50,804 nt of DNA, taken from NCBI GenBank assembly GCA_963630635.1, contig CAVGOA010000012.1, forward strand, positions 1 through 50,804, in the 5' to 3' direction. Made by a program: the position numbers and the translations under genes. Within the stretch, counting starts at the first letter, position 1, and every line of letters begins with the position of its first letter. Positions 1-8,594 of the stretch are shown here, piece after piece. This stretch comes from Paratractidigestivibacter sp963630635. GTDB taxonomy: Bacteria > Actinomycetota > Coriobacteriia > Coriobacteriales > Atopobiaceae. Below the pieces are notes generated by a model. That model saw nothing but the letters and a program-made list of their open reading frames with translations. It did not search any database and was not told the origin of the DNA.

Positions 1-657
1 ACCGAGTGCTTCGCGTTCCTCGCCGGCCACGAGTCCTTCGCCGCCGCTGAGGGCGCCATTGGCCTGGCCCTCAACGCCAACAAGGCCCGCCAGAAGCCGC
101 TGCGCGTCATCCTTAACGGCCTTGGCAAGGACGCCGCCCAGATCATCGCCCGCATCAACGGCTTCACCTACGTGAAGACCCAGTTCGACTACTTCACCGG
201 CGAGCTCAAGGTCGTCGAGACCATCCCCTACTCTGATGGTCCCCGCGCTGCCGTCAACTGCTACGGCGCCGACGACGTCCGCGAGGGCGTTGCCATCATG
301 TGGCACGAGAACGTCGACATCTCCATCACCGGTAACTCCACCAACCCCACCCGCTTCCAGCACCCCGTGGCAGGCACCTACAAGAAGGAGCGCCTCGAGG
401 CCGGCAAGAAGTACTTCTCCGTGGCTTCTGGTGGCGGCACTGGCCGTACCCTGCACCCGGACAACATGGGCGCCGGCCCTGCCTCTTACGGCATGACCGA
501 CACCATGGGCCGCATGCACTCCGACGCCCAGTTCGCCGGCTCCTCCTCGGTGCCCGCGCACGTCGACATGATGGGTCTCATCGGCATGGGCAACAACCCC
601 ATGGTCGGTGCCACCGTCGCCTGCGCCGTTGCCGTCAACGCCGCCCTTAACGCCTAA
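1..657 (+). CDS. GGGtGRT-family protein, 5' end outside the window
   Basis: The frame is open from the first base to the TAA at 655-657, giving about 218 C-terminal residues; the start lies upstream. The segment GGGTGRTLHPDNMGAGPASY is the signature after which the GGGtGRT family (Pfam PF14057, as I recall) is named, and the family is usually a little over 300 residues, so about two thirds is present. The protein looks cytosolic: no signal peptide or membrane segment is seen. It is Gly/Met-rich near its end (DMMGLIGMGNNPMVG). The family occurs in anaerobic Firmicutes and Coriobacteria; I know of no assigned biochemical function and do not propose one. A strong intrinsic terminator follows 40 bp downstream, so this is the last gene of its transcript. 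Confidence 0.85.
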   Translation, partial: TECFAFLAGHESFAAAEGAIGLALNANKARQKPLRVILNGLGKDAAQIIARINGFTYVKTQFDYFTGELKVVETIPYSDGPRAAVNCYGADDVREGVAIMWHENVDISITGNSTNPTRFQHPVAGTYKKERLEAGKKYFSVASGGGTGRTLHPDNMGAGPASYGMTDTMGRMHSDAQFAGSSSVPAHVDMMGLIGMGNNPMVGATVACAVAVNAALNA

Positions 658-696
658 GGTTCTCGGTTACTTTAGGCCGGCTCTTTAGCCCAACAG

Positions 697-727
697 CCGC
701 CGCCTCCTAGCGAGGCGGCGGTTTTTT
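697..727 (+). terminator. Rho-independent terminator after the GGGtGRT gene
   Basis: A perfect 10-bp stem (CCGCCGCCTC at 697-706 with GAGGCGGCGG at 712-721) and a 5-nt loop are followed by a T run at 722-727. It lies 40 bp past the stop codon and insulates the upstream gene from the insertion-sequence region. Confidence 0.9.
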
Positions 728-750
728 GATGCCCCGCGCAGCAAGAAATG

Positions 751-874
751 CGATATTGGGAAGCCGGTTTTTCATCTGAGGCTTTAGGGCCGTTTTTCGA
801 TTTAGCCGACCTGGGCTTTTACCGCCCAAACACTGCCGTTGCTCGAAAACCAGCCACTTGGATTCCCAATATCG
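751..874. repeat. ~124-bp imperfect palindromic element, left of the IS
   Basis: It begins CGATATTGGGAAGCCGG and ends GGATTCCCAATATCG, so its outermost 12 bases are perfect inverted repeats. Further in, GCCGGTTTTTC (763-773) can pair with the GAAAACCAGCC segment near 845-855 across a bulge, and the centre holds a small TGGGC/GCCCA hairpin. The same two ends, in the same orientation, bound a second element at 2050-2174, although the interiors do not align well. The right end (863-874) is also the outer part of the left terminal repeat of the IS-like element. It could be a MITE-like element, a folded recombination site or a solo IS end; the sequence alone does not decide. Confidence 0.7.
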
Positions 875-2061
875 TCATTATGGCCCACGACCTTCCTCAT
901 ACCCGCAGGTAAATTAACGTCCGCCCCGCGCCCTATGCTCGGACCATCGAAACCGAGGATCGGAGGGTGTTATGGGCAACAGGTCGGCGAGGCAGCTCAT
1001 GGGGGCGATCAGCCCCCTCGACGGCGACATGGCGACGTTCGTGGCGACCTTCTCGGAGGAGGCCGCGTGCGAGGGGGCTCTGCTCGAGGCGCGCTTCCCG
1101 GGCGGGTACCGCTGCCCTCGCTGCGGCGGGGAGTCCTACTCGATGATGCGCTCGCGGCGCCACACCTGCCAGTGCACGCGCTGCCGCAAGCAGGTCTCGC
1201 TCACGGCGGGCACGGCCATGCAGGGCACCAAGCTGCCGCTCTCCAAGTGGTTCCTTGCGATCCGCCTCGCAACACACTCAAAACGCGGCGTCTCCGCGGC
1301 CGAGCTCGCCCGCGAGCTGGGCGTCTGCGAGAAGACCGGGCAGTACGTGCTGCGCCGCCTGCGCGGCGCGATGTCCAGATCGGAGTGCCTTCCAGGTGCT
1401 CGGCGGCGAGGTTGAGCTCGACGACGCCTTCATCGGCGCCACCGGCAACGGCAAGCACGGGCGCGGGACCGACCAGCAGCAGTTCATCGTGGCCGTGGAG
1501 ACCGGCCGGCGCCGCGGGCCCGGGCGGATGTGCGTGAGGTGCGTGCCCGACTGCTCGGGCGCGTCCTACGAGCTGTTCGCCTCCGAGCACGTCCACATAG
1601 CCGCCCACGTGCGCGCCGACGCGCGGCTGGGCACCCGGGGCGGCCTCGCCGGCTGGCCCGGGCTCGACCAGGGCGCCTTCGAGGGGAGCGGGCCCAGGAG
1701 CCTGCCCGTCGCCCACCACGCCATATCGAACTTCAAGGCCTTCGTGCAGGGCACCTTCCACGGGCTCGCCAAGCGATCAATGCAGGGCGCGGCCGACGAG
1801 TTCTCCTGGCGCTACTCGCACAGGGGCTCGCCGTCGGCCTGCTCGGACCTGCTCGCCGACTGCCTGAAGGGGCACTACGCGCGCGAGGAGCTCATGCCCG
1901 CCCTGTCGGAGCAGCCAAAAAGGCCGGCGTTCAAGAACAAGGGCGCGGCAGGCGGGGCGCACCGCGAACTGGTCGCCAGGCTCAGGGCCGAGGCCGGCCT
2001 CCCTCCCTGGGAGGGGTGACATTATGCAGGAGGTCGTGGGCCATAAACACGATATTGGGAA
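863..2061 (+). mobile_element. IS1595-like insertion sequence with long terminal inverted repeats
   Basis: Terminal repeats at 863-901 and 2023-2061 match at about 34 of 39 positions when one is reverse-complemented; the best block is TTATGGCCCACGACCT. They enclose a single transposase gene with its own ribosome site. An element of about 1.2 kb with one zinc-ribbon/ISXO2-like transposase fits the IS1595 family. No convincing target duplication was found at these ends or at the outer ends of the flanking palindromes (751 and 2174). The transposase is frameshifted, so the copy is probably immobile unless frameshifting is natural. It lies immediately downstream of the bacteriocin-exporter operon (stop at 2201). 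Confidence 0.75.
972..2019 (+). pseudogene. IS1595-family (ISXO2-like) transposase, frameshifted
   Basis: ATG at 972 follows GGAGGGTG at a good spacing. The first part (972 to about 1380) carries a zinc ribbon, CPRCGG then CQCTRCRKQVS, followed by a helix-turn-helix-like SAAELARELGVCEKTG. The coding then moves to another frame somewhere in 1373-1395. The second part holds the catalytic core: GGEVELDDAFIG (first acidic cluster), ADARLGTRGGL, AHHAISNFKAFVQGTFHG and ADEFSWRYSHR, which resemble the D/D/N-E blocks of ISXO2-like transposases. Going from the first to the second frame needs one extra base (or two missing). This could be a real disabling mutation, an assembly error or programmed frameshifting; IS1595 transposases are usually one ORF, so a defect is more likely. 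Confidence 0.8.
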
Positions 2062-2174
2062 GCCGGATGCTGGAATAGGTGCCTAAGGCCACTCCAGCAA
2101 CAACAAAACCGCAGGTCGCCAGGAAGAGAAAATGCTACTTCCTCGGCAATCTGCGGTTCGGATTCCCAATATCG
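2050..2174. repeat. ~125-bp imperfect palindromic element, right of the IS
   Basis: It has the same ends as the left element: CGATATTGGGAAGCCGG at 2050-2066 and GGATTCCCAATATCG at 2160-2174, in direct orientation relative to 751-874. Inside are two clear hairpins. TGCTGGA/TCCAGCA pair around 2069-2099. A longer stem pairs AACCGCAG..GCC.AGGAAG with CTTCCTCGGC..CTGCGGTT in about 2106-2157. The interior differs from the left element, yet both are foldable. The right end is only 26 bp from the stop codon of the convergent ABC transporter gene. Its left 12 bases double as the outer part of the right IS terminal repeat. Confidence 0.7.
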
Positions 2175-2200
2175 TATTTTTTATTGGCGGCGCCCGTGTT

Positions 2201-4375
2201 TTACGCCTGCTGGCGCCTCACGAGGTCGGCGAAGAGACCGTCTTTCTCGATTAGCTCGTCGTAAGTGCCGTCCTCGGCGATGCGGCCGCCGTCGATCAGG
2301 ACAATGCGCTCACAGTGACGAATCGTGGACAGGCGGTGCGCGATGACCAGACGGGTGCACTTAAGGCTGTCCAGGCTCTCGCTCACGATACGTTGCGTCA
2401 CGTTGTCCAGAGCGCTCGTGGCCTCGTCAAACATGAGAATGCGGGGGTGCCCCGCCACGGCGCGCGCGATCATCAGTCGTTGACGCTGACCGCCCGAGAT
2501 TCCGCCGCCGCCCTCGGTGATCATGGTCTGCATACCCATGGGCATCGCACGGATATCATCGGCGAATCCGGCCAGCTCAGCGGCCTTCCAGGCCTCTTCC
2601 TCGGTCAAGCCGGGGCAGCTAATTGCAATGTTCTCCAGCACCGAGCCGCCAAAAAGCTTGCCGTCCTGCAGCACCACGCCAATGTTGCGGCGCACGCTCT
2701 TGACGTCCAAAGAACGCAGGTCGCGCCGGTCATAGATCACGGCGCCGCGCTGCGGCTCCTCGAACCCCAAAAGCAGGCGCATCAGCGTCGACTTGCCGCA
2801 GCCGGTCTTACCCACGATGGCCACATAGCTGCCGGGCTTAACGGCCAGGGACAGGTCGTTGAGCACTGGCTGGCTGCCGTCCTTGTACGAGAAAGTGACG
2901 TGGTCCAGCTCAAAGCCGCCGCCCAGTCTGCGGATGGCTTCTTTACCGTGCGAAGGCTCGGGCACGGCATCCAAGATAGGCGCGGCGCGCTCGAGGTTGG
3001 GCTTGATCTGCGCCAGCTGGCTCGCCATCGAGGTAAGGGACGTAAAGGCCCCGCTCACCATGCCAAACGCCGAGGTAAAGGCCATGTACTCGGCCACCGT
3101 GACCTGACCCGCCAGTGCGCATGAGTAGATCGCCAGCGTGCCCGCCAACGTGATCGCCAGGCTCAAGGCGCCCGAAAGACGTGTGACAAAGGGCCCGTTG
3201 TAGGTAAGCCATGCCAACTTGGCATAGTCGTTTGCCCACTTAGAGAAGGCGCGCTTCTCGGCACCGGCAAGCTTGATCTTCTGGATGCCGCTGATAAGCG
3301 AAAACTCCCAGGCGCCCAGGGTGCCGTTCAGCTGCAGCAGCTCCTTAGAGCGGGCCTGCTGAACCAGGCACACCACAATGGAAAGCGTGGTCGACGCCAA
3401 CAAAACCACCAGCGAAGGGGCCACCAGGCTGGGCGCAAAAGCCGCGATCTGAAACACATACACAAGCGAGAAGACCGAGGTCAGGCCAGACGAGAAGACC
3501 GTGCTCTGCAGCACCGAGGCGATGGTCTGGATGCACGAGAGACGCGAGCTTAGCTCGCCGGTCTCTTTGTCCCTAAAGAAGTTGGCGGGAAGCGACAGCA
3601 AGCGCATCATGACGGCAGCCTCAAGCGGAATCGCCAGCTTAGACGAGATGCGCGAGCCCACAAGGGAGCCCACCACGCCCAAGAACAGCTGTGCCACGCT
3701 CACGCCCAGGAACAAAGAGAGCGCAGGCGCGATAAGGCGCGTGTCTCCAAGACTGATCAGCGGGCCAAAGATGACCTGGCTGACCAGCGGCATGAACAAG
3801 CCCAGAAGCGCCGAGCAAAGATACGAAGCGATCAGCACCACGTAGTCGCTGCGGTCAAGGCAGCGCAGGGTGAAGACAAAGATGTCGCGAATCTTGAGCT
3901 GGCGAGAAGGAAGCGGCCGGTAGAAGCAGTAGGCCTCTTCCTTGAGCTTGATCTTGGTCGACGCCACCGACTCAACGGCACCCGTCTGCGGCAAAAGGAG
4001 CGAGTAGCCGCCGCGGGCACGAGGCAAGAGCGCCACGGGTTGGTCGTCTTGGGTAAAGCCCACAAAGGCGCCGACGGCGTCCTTGTACCAGCCGCCAGAC
4101 AGGCGCACCGGACGTGCCATAACGCCCGTGGGGGCTATCCAGCGGTCGATCATCTCGCCCACGGTCTCGTTGTCATCGGTGGTGGCGTCTTCGGGGAGCC
4201 TCTCGCCGTAGTAACTTAGGGCCGCGGCAACCGCGCCCTCGGCCTGCACAGCCACATCGGTCCCGCCAGAGTGGACCTTGCCCATGATCGCGTTCGAGAT
4301 CGCCTCAAGCGACTCCTCGAGCATGCGGTCGTCGGCGCGGCGACGCTCGTCGATCTGGTTTTCGAACCAACCCAT
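2201..4375 (-). CDS. NHLM/NHLP-type bacteriocin export ABC transporter, permease/ATPase (second subunit)
   Basis: A membrane exporter subunit of about 724 residues. After a soluble N-terminal region of ~230 residues without catalytic C39 residues comes a six-helix permease block (DYVVLIASYLCSALLGLF onward) and a nucleotide-binding domain: Walker A GKTGCGKST, signature ISGGQRQRLMIARAV, Walker B ILMFDEATSALD. This fits the second ABC protein of the NHLM bacteriocin systems (TIGR03797-like). I chose ATG at 4375 (MGWFENQIDERR), 7 bp after the upstream stop; an in-frame extension to 4585 would overlap the upstream ATPase domain. It is the last gene of a three-gene operon (7100 to 2201). With the C39 ABC protein it should form a heterodimeric peptide exporter. 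An IS element lies just beyond its 3' end. Confidence 0.85.
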   Translation of the reverse strand: MGWFENQIDERRRADDRMLEESLEAISNAIMGKVHSGGTDVAVQAEGAVAAALSYYGERLPEDATTDDNETVGEMIDRWIAPTGVMARPVRLSGGWYKDAVGAFVGFTQDDQPVALLPRARGGYSLLLPQTGAVESVASTKIKLKEEAYCFYRPLPSRQLKIRDIFVFTLRCLDRSDYVVLIASYLCSALLGLFMPLVSQVIFGPLISLGDTRLIAPALSLFLGVSVAQLFLGVVGSLVGSRISSKLAIPLEAAVMMRLLSLPANFFRDKETGELSSRLSCIQTIASVLQSTVFSSGLTSVFSLVYVFQIAAFAPSLVAPSLVVLLASTTLSIVVCLVQQARSKELLQLNGTLGAWEFSLISGIQKIKLAGAEKRAFSKWANDYAKLAWLTYNGPFVTRLSGALSLAITLAGTLAIYSCALAGQVTVAEYMAFTSAFGMVSGAFTSLTSMASQLAQIKPNLERAAPILDAVPEPSHGKEAIRRLGGGFELDHVTFSYKDGSQPVLNDLSLAVKPGSYVAIVGKTGCGKSTLMRLLLGFEEPQRGAVIYDRRDLRSLDVKSVRRNIGVVLQDGKLFGGSVLENIAISCPGLTEEEAWKAAELAGFADDIRAMPMGMQTMITEGGGGISGGQRQRLMIARAVAGHPRILMFDEATSALDNVTQRIVSESLDSLKCTRLVIAHRLSTIRHCERIVLIDGGRIAEDGTYDELIEKDGLFADLVRRQQA

Positions 4376-4382
4376 CTTTGTC

Positions 4383-6605
4383 CTATTCCTGCGAGACAAG
4401 GCGCGCATAGGCGCCGTCTTGCGCATACAGCTCTTCGTGGGTGCCACGCTGCACGACCTCGCCGCGCTCCAGCACAATGATCTCGTCGGCGTCGCGCACG
4501 GTCGACAGACGGTGCGCGACGACCAAAAGCGTGATGCCGCGGTCGCGCACGGCCTGCATGAGGCGCTGCTCGGTGGCGGCATCAAGGGCGCTCGTAGCCT
4601 CGTCCATGATCAGAATCGTGGGGTCGACGGCAAGGGCGCGGGCGATCTCGATGCGCTGGCGCTGGCCGCCAGAAAGGTCGCGTCCGTCCTCGGAAAGAAC
4701 GTGGTCGTAGCTGCCCTCGCGCTGCACGATGTCGTCGTGAATCTGCGCGTCGCGGGCTGCCAAGATGACCTCAAAATCCTCGATCGACTCGTCCCACAGG
4801 CGAATGTTGTTGGCAATGGTGTCGCGAAAGAGAATGACCTCCTGGTCAATGACGGCAATCGAGCCGCAACGCACTGCGCGCGGCACCTGCGAAAGGGGGC
4901 GGCCGTCCACGCGAATCTGGCCCTCCCAAGGCTCATAGAGTCCCGCGACAAGCTTTGCGATGGTCGACTTGCCGCAACCCGAGGCACCCACAAGCGCCAC
5001 GCAGCCTCCTGGCTTGACGTGCAGGCTCAAGTCGCTGACCACGGGTTTTCCCAGGCGAGAATAACCAAACGTCACGTGGTCAAGCTCAAGCTCGCCACGC
5101 AGCTTGCGGTAGGTGTCGTGGCCCGCAGTGGCCACGCCCGTCTCGCCGTCTTGCTCGCTTCGCCCTTCTGGCTCGACAGCCAAGGGGTCAAGCGGGTACT
5201 CCATGACGTCCTTCACGCGCTCCATGTCGGTGCGCATCTCCTGCATCGTCTGGCCCACCGAGATGAGCGAGGCCGCAGGCGAGGCAAAGCGCTGGATCAG
5301 CGACTGCATGGCCAAAAGGCCGCCCGTGGTGAGGTCGCCGCGGATAATCAGCCACACGCCCACCGCCATGACGGACGTGTCGCACAGGAGCTTCACCAGC
5401 TGCGGCAAAAGGCCATACGTGACGCTCACGCGCTCGAGCTCGACGTTGCCCTTGTTAACGCTGGCCTGGAAACCTGCCCAGCGGCGGAAGAAGCCAGACT
5501 CGACGCCCTGGGCCTTCAACGTCTCGATCATCGAGATGCCCGTCATAGTGGAGGTCGACAAGCTTGCCGAGTCCCTCATCATGACGCGCGACGAGTTGAT
5601 GCGCTTGGCAGAGATCAGACGTGCAAAGACGCAGTCGACCGCCATGGAGACAAGTCCCACGCACGCGAGCAGCGGCGAGTACTGGAACATGAGCACCAGG
5701 TAGACAATGAGGGTGGCAAACTGCACCACGATGGGCGCCAGCTGCTGTGTGAGCTGCTGAGAAATGGTGGCGTTGGTGCCCATGCGCTGCACGATGTCGC
5801 CCGGCATGCGCTGCGAGAAGAACTCCATGGGCATGTGGAGGACCTTCCACAAGAAGCCGGAGTTGGCAGACGCCGCCATCTTGCCCTCGATGCGCAGCAG
5901 AAAAACGCTGTTCAAGACCGAGACCACAACCTGCACCAGACTAAACGCACCCAGAAGCACCAGGAAGGGCACCGTCCAATCGGCGTTTCTGCCCGTGAGT
6001 AGGCGGTCAAGGAAGACCTGCGAGAAGATAGGCGAGACAATCCCCAAGATAGAGGCGATCACACTGGTCAAGGCCACAAAGACCAGGGCCGCGCGGGCGC
6101 CCTGCAGGCGCTGGACGGCAAATTCGGTGACCGAGGCGGGTGAGCCGCCCGGCTCAAAGGCCTCGGTGGGAACAAACTGCAGGATAACGCCGGTGAACTC
6201 GCGGTCAAAGTCCTCGAACGTCATGGTCTTCTCGCCGCCGGCCGGATCGTTGACGTAGACCTTCTCGCCCTTGAAGCCGCGCAGGACCACAAAGTGGTTG
6301 AAGCCCATGTGGGCGATGCAGGGGAAGATACCCGTGTCACGCAGGGCCTCGGGCTCGTAGCGGTAGCCCTTGGCCTCGAAACCATAAGAGATGGCGGCCT
6401 TAACGATGTTCAAGGCCGATGAACCGTCGCGCGAGACGCCGCAGTCGACGCGCACCTGCTCTAGGGGCAGCCACTTGCCGTAGTAGGCGCAGATCATGGC
6501 CAGGCTAGCGGCGCCGCATTCCAGGGCCTCCATCTGCATGACCTGTGGGACCTTGGCGGCCATCTTGCCGGGCTCGGACGGTTTGGTGTGGGGACGCTTT
6601 GCCAT
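4383..6605 (-). CDS. NHLM/NHLP-type bacteriocin export ABC transporter with C39 peptidase domain
   Basis: A protein of 740 residues with the layout of a peptidase-containing ABC exporter. The N-terminal C39 domain has its Cys in QMEALECGAASLAMI, the His in MGFNHFVVLRGF and the Asp in YVNDPAGG, so the protease looks intact and should cut a leader after a double-glycine-type site during export. Permease helices follow (ALVFVALTSVIASILGIVSP onward), then the ATPase: GASGCGKST, LSGGQRQRIEIARAL, ILIMDEATSALD. It matches the first ABC subunit of NHLM systems (TIGR03796-like). It starts 6 bp after the HlyD-like gene and is followed after 7 bp by the second ABC gene. No leader-peptide substrate gene was found nearby. 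Confidence 0.9.
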   Translation of the reverse strand: MAKRPHTKPSEPGKMAAKVPQVMQMEALECGAASLAMICAYYGKWLPLEQVRVDCGVSRDGSSALNIVKAAISYGFEAKGYRYEPEALRDTGIFPCIAHMGFNHFVVLRGFKGEKVYVNDPAGGEKTMTFEDFDREFTGVILQFVPTEAFEPGGSPASVTEFAVQRLQGARAALVFVALTSVIASILGIVSPIFSQVFLDRLLTGRNADWTVPFLVLLGAFSLVQVVVSVLNSVFLLRIEGKMAASANSGFLWKVLHMPMEFFSQRMPGDIVQRMGTNATISQQLTQQLAPIVVQFATLIVYLVLMFQYSPLLACVGLVSMAVDCVFARLISAKRINSSRVMMRDSASLSTSTMTGISMIETLKAQGVESGFFRRWAGFQASVNKGNVELERVSVTYGLLPQLVKLLCDTSVMAVGVWLIIRGDLTTGGLLAMQSLIQRFASPAASLISVGQTMQEMRTDMERVKDVMEYPLDPLAVEPEGRSEQDGETGVATAGHDTYRKLRGELELDHVTFGYSRLGKPVVSDLSLHVKPGGCVALVGASGCGKSTIAKLVAGLYEPWEGQIRVDGRPLSQVPRAVRCGSIAVIDQEVILFRDTIANNIRLWDESIEDFEVILAARDAQIHDDIVQREGSYDHVLSEDGRDLSGGQRQRIEIARALAVDPTILIMDEATSALDAATEQRLMQAVRDRGITLLVVAHRLSTVRDADEIIVLERGEVVQRGTHEELYAQDGAYARLVSQE

Positions 6606-6611
6606 GTTCGC

Positions 6612-7100
6612 TTACGCCTTGCTGCTAGAGCTGGTGCTGTTAAAGAGAAGAGAGATGGGGTTTACCGTCTCGAGGACTATCTGGGCATCGTAGGTGCCGT
6701 CGGGAAAGTCGATGGAAATTTCTGCGCTGGCGAGATACGTAGCGTCGGACCCCAGGTGAGAGCGCGTGTCGCTATCAAGGATGTCGGCGCGCACGGTGTT
6801 GCTACCAACCGAGACCACGTGCCCCTGGGCACTGCCTATGTTGACCTCGTCGCCAATGGAAAGGGCGGTGGCGCGCGACTCTTCCACGTATGCGACCGCG
6901 TGACCGTTGCTTACGCGAACGACGCAGCTCTGGACGTCGTTGATACTGCCAAAGACACCCCAGGCCAAAACGCCGGCCAAAAATGCGATGATGGCGCCCA
7001 TGATGAGCCAGACACTGGGATTAGAGACGTTGATGTAGTCGTCGAGGTGCTCGGGGGAAGCCCGGCGCTCGAGAGCCTTTTTACGAAAAACCTCAGCCAT
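6612..7100 (-). CDS. NHLM bacteriocin system secretion protein, short HlyD-like
   Basis: About 162 residues with one N-terminal membrane anchor (VWLIMGAIIAFLAGVLAWGVFG) and a small extracytoplasmic beta-rich part (AYVEESRATALSIGDEVNIG, a biotinyl-lipoyl-like turn). This is the expected size and layout of the small HlyD-like subunit of NHLM export systems (TIGR03794-like), much shorter than classic HlyD adaptors. ATG at 7100 is preceded on the minus strand by GGAG at a good distance; upstream in-frame starts up to 7190 have no ribosome site. It is the first gene of the exporter operon, ending 6 bp before the C39-ABC gene. A possible minus-strand -10 box, TATGAT, lies at 7148-7153 with no good -35. 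Confidence 0.8.
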   Translation of the reverse strand: MAEVFRKKALERRASPEHLDDYINVSNPSVWLIMGAIIAFLAGVLAWGVFGSINDVQSCVVRVSNGHAVAYVEESRATALSIGDEVNIGSAQGHVVSVGSNTVRADILDSDTRSHLGSDATYLASAEISIDFPDGTYDAQIVLETVNPISLLFNSTSSSSKA

Positions 7101-7300
7101 ATTATTTCTCCACGGTTGGTTGAGAGAGATGGGCAAACATAAATTCCTATCATAGTCGTTTTTCGCGGAGATTAACTTAAAGGGCGCCAAGGTATATGCG
7201 CTTACAAAAGCCCAGGAGCAAGGCGCGGCCGGCAGGTAACGCGGGCGGCCAAAATGGGCATAATCTATCCACTATCAGTCGTTTATTCGATTGGAGCATC

Positions 7301-8467
7301 ATGGGCAGATCTGGTGGCGGCGGCGCGGGCGGTGGCGGAGGCCACAGCGGCGGCTTTAGCGGCGGCGGACGCTCTTCTGGCGGATTTAGCGGCGGCCACT
7401 CCGGCGGCGGAGGCGGCGGGCGCAGCGGCGGGCCCTCCGGCAGCTTTGACGGAGGTCCGCGCGGCGGCTTTGGCGGGGGCGGTGGCCCTCGTGGTGGCGG
7501 CTGGGGCGGCGGTCCCCGAGGCGGTCACGGCCCGGGCCCGGGAGGCCCCGGTCCCCGCGGCGGCTGGGGAGGCTTTGGCCCTGTCTTCTATAGCCGTGGC
7601 CCCAGGCCCGGAGGGGGCGGGCGCGGCTGCGCCGGGTGCATGGCGCCGGTCTTCGCGCTCTTCATGGCGCTCACGCTGTCCATCGCGCTTTTCGCGATCC
7701 AGCGGGGCTGCTCGCACTACTACGGCACGGATAGCTACGTCGCATCTGTGGCCAACGGCTCCACCACGGTACGCGAGAAGCTCGACTCGGCCGACGTCAC
7801 CCAGACCGGCTGGTACACCGACGAGGACGGCGACTGGATCCACGTGGCCGACCGCATGACCACGGGCATGAAGTATTTCTTCGAGAAGACCGGCGTGCAG
7901 CCCTACGTCTACATCTTGAAGAACGGAACAACCACGTCGACCGCAGAGCTCACGACCAAGGCCGAGGAACTCTATGACCAGCTCTTCTCTGACGAAGGGC
8001 ACTTCCTCTTGGTCTTTTGCGATGATGGGCAGGGCGGCTTTAACTGCGGCTACACCGTTGGCACCAAGGCCGCGACGGTCGTGGACGACGAAGCCGTCGA
8101 CATCATCGCCGACGAGTTGAACGACGCCTATAACACGGCGGACAGCGACGAGGAGGTCTTCTCGGAAGCCTTTCGCAACGCTGCCGACCGCATGATGGCC
8201 GGCGCCGAGAGGCAGCAAGAAGAGGCCGACGCAAAGAAGAAGAGCGACACCATAGGCACCGTTGGCCTGGTCATTGTGGGCGTTGGCGTGGCCGGGGGCG
8301 TGGTCTATCTCGTGCGCAAGAACCGCAAGGAGAAAGCCGAGGCCACCAAGAAACGCGCCGACGAGATCTTGAACACACCGCTTGAGAAGTTCAGCGACGC
8401 GGCGGATAAGGCCAGCGACAAAAACGTCGAGGACCTGGCCTCGAAGTACGAGTCGAAGGACGAGTAG
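7301..8467 (+). CDS. TPM-domain membrane protein with glycine-rich N-terminus
   Basis: 388 residues. The first ~110 are almost entirely Gly with Ser, Arg and Pro (repeats such as GGFSGG, GGPRGG). A membrane helix follows (APVFALFMALTLSIALFAIQ), then a globular region (TQTGWYTDEDGDWIHVADRM through FRNAADRMM) that resembles the TPM/YgcG fold, a second helix (TIGTVGLVIVGVGVAGGVVY) and a charged tail. In most TPM proteins the Gly-rich stretch is at the C-terminus, so this arrangement is unusual. ATG at 7301 follows TTGGAG; an in-frame start at 7196 lacks a ribosome site. It is followed after 127 bp by pspA, a pairing known from other bacteria (for example the B. subtilis ydj genes), which suggests a role in membrane-stress homeostasis. 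Confidence 0.75.
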   Translation: MGRSGGGGAGGGGGHSGGFSGGGRSSGGFSGGHSGGGGGGRSGGPSGSFDGGPRGGFGGGGGPRGGGWGGGPRGGHGPGPGGPGPRGGWGGFGPVFYSRGPRPGGGGRGCAGCMAPVFALFMALTLSIALFAIQRGCSHYYGTDSYVASVANGSTTVREKLDSADVTQTGWYTDEDGDWIHVADRMTTGMKYFFEKTGVQPYVYILKNGTTTSTAELTTKAEELYDQLFSDEGHFLLVFCDDGQGGFNCGYTVGTKAATVVDDEAVDIIADELNDAYNTADSDEEVFSEAFRNAADRMMAGAERQQEEADAKKKSDTIGTVGLVIVGVGVAGGVVYLVRKNRKEKAEATKKRADEILNTPLEKFSDAADKASDKNVEDLASKYESKDE

Positions 8468-8594
8468 CGCGGCGTGCGGCGCGCGGCGTGCGACCCTGTC
8501 GCGGGGTTTCTCGCCTACCGCACCATGTTAGGTTTCACCCGGCCCTTTGCCGGTAAGCACGGCTTTACCAGCCCGTCTTTAGAAAGGACACATC

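Noticed and set aside
1378..1390. Possible Illumina adapter remnant (AGATCGGAG) at the transposase frameshift
   Set aside because: Only nine bases match and the sequence then departs from the adapter; conserved transposase coding continues on both sides.
751..2174. Integron-type attC sites around the transposase gene
   Set aside because: The elements are foldable and flank a gene, but their ends lack the GTTRRRY/RYYYAAC boxes of attC sites and no integrase is present.
4278..6002. Long open frames opposite the ABC transporter genes (and similar ones opposite htpG and others)
   Set aside because: They lie antisense to genes with clear domains, have biased His/Arg/Ala composition typical of high-GC reverse frames, and show no ribosome sites or recognisable motifs.
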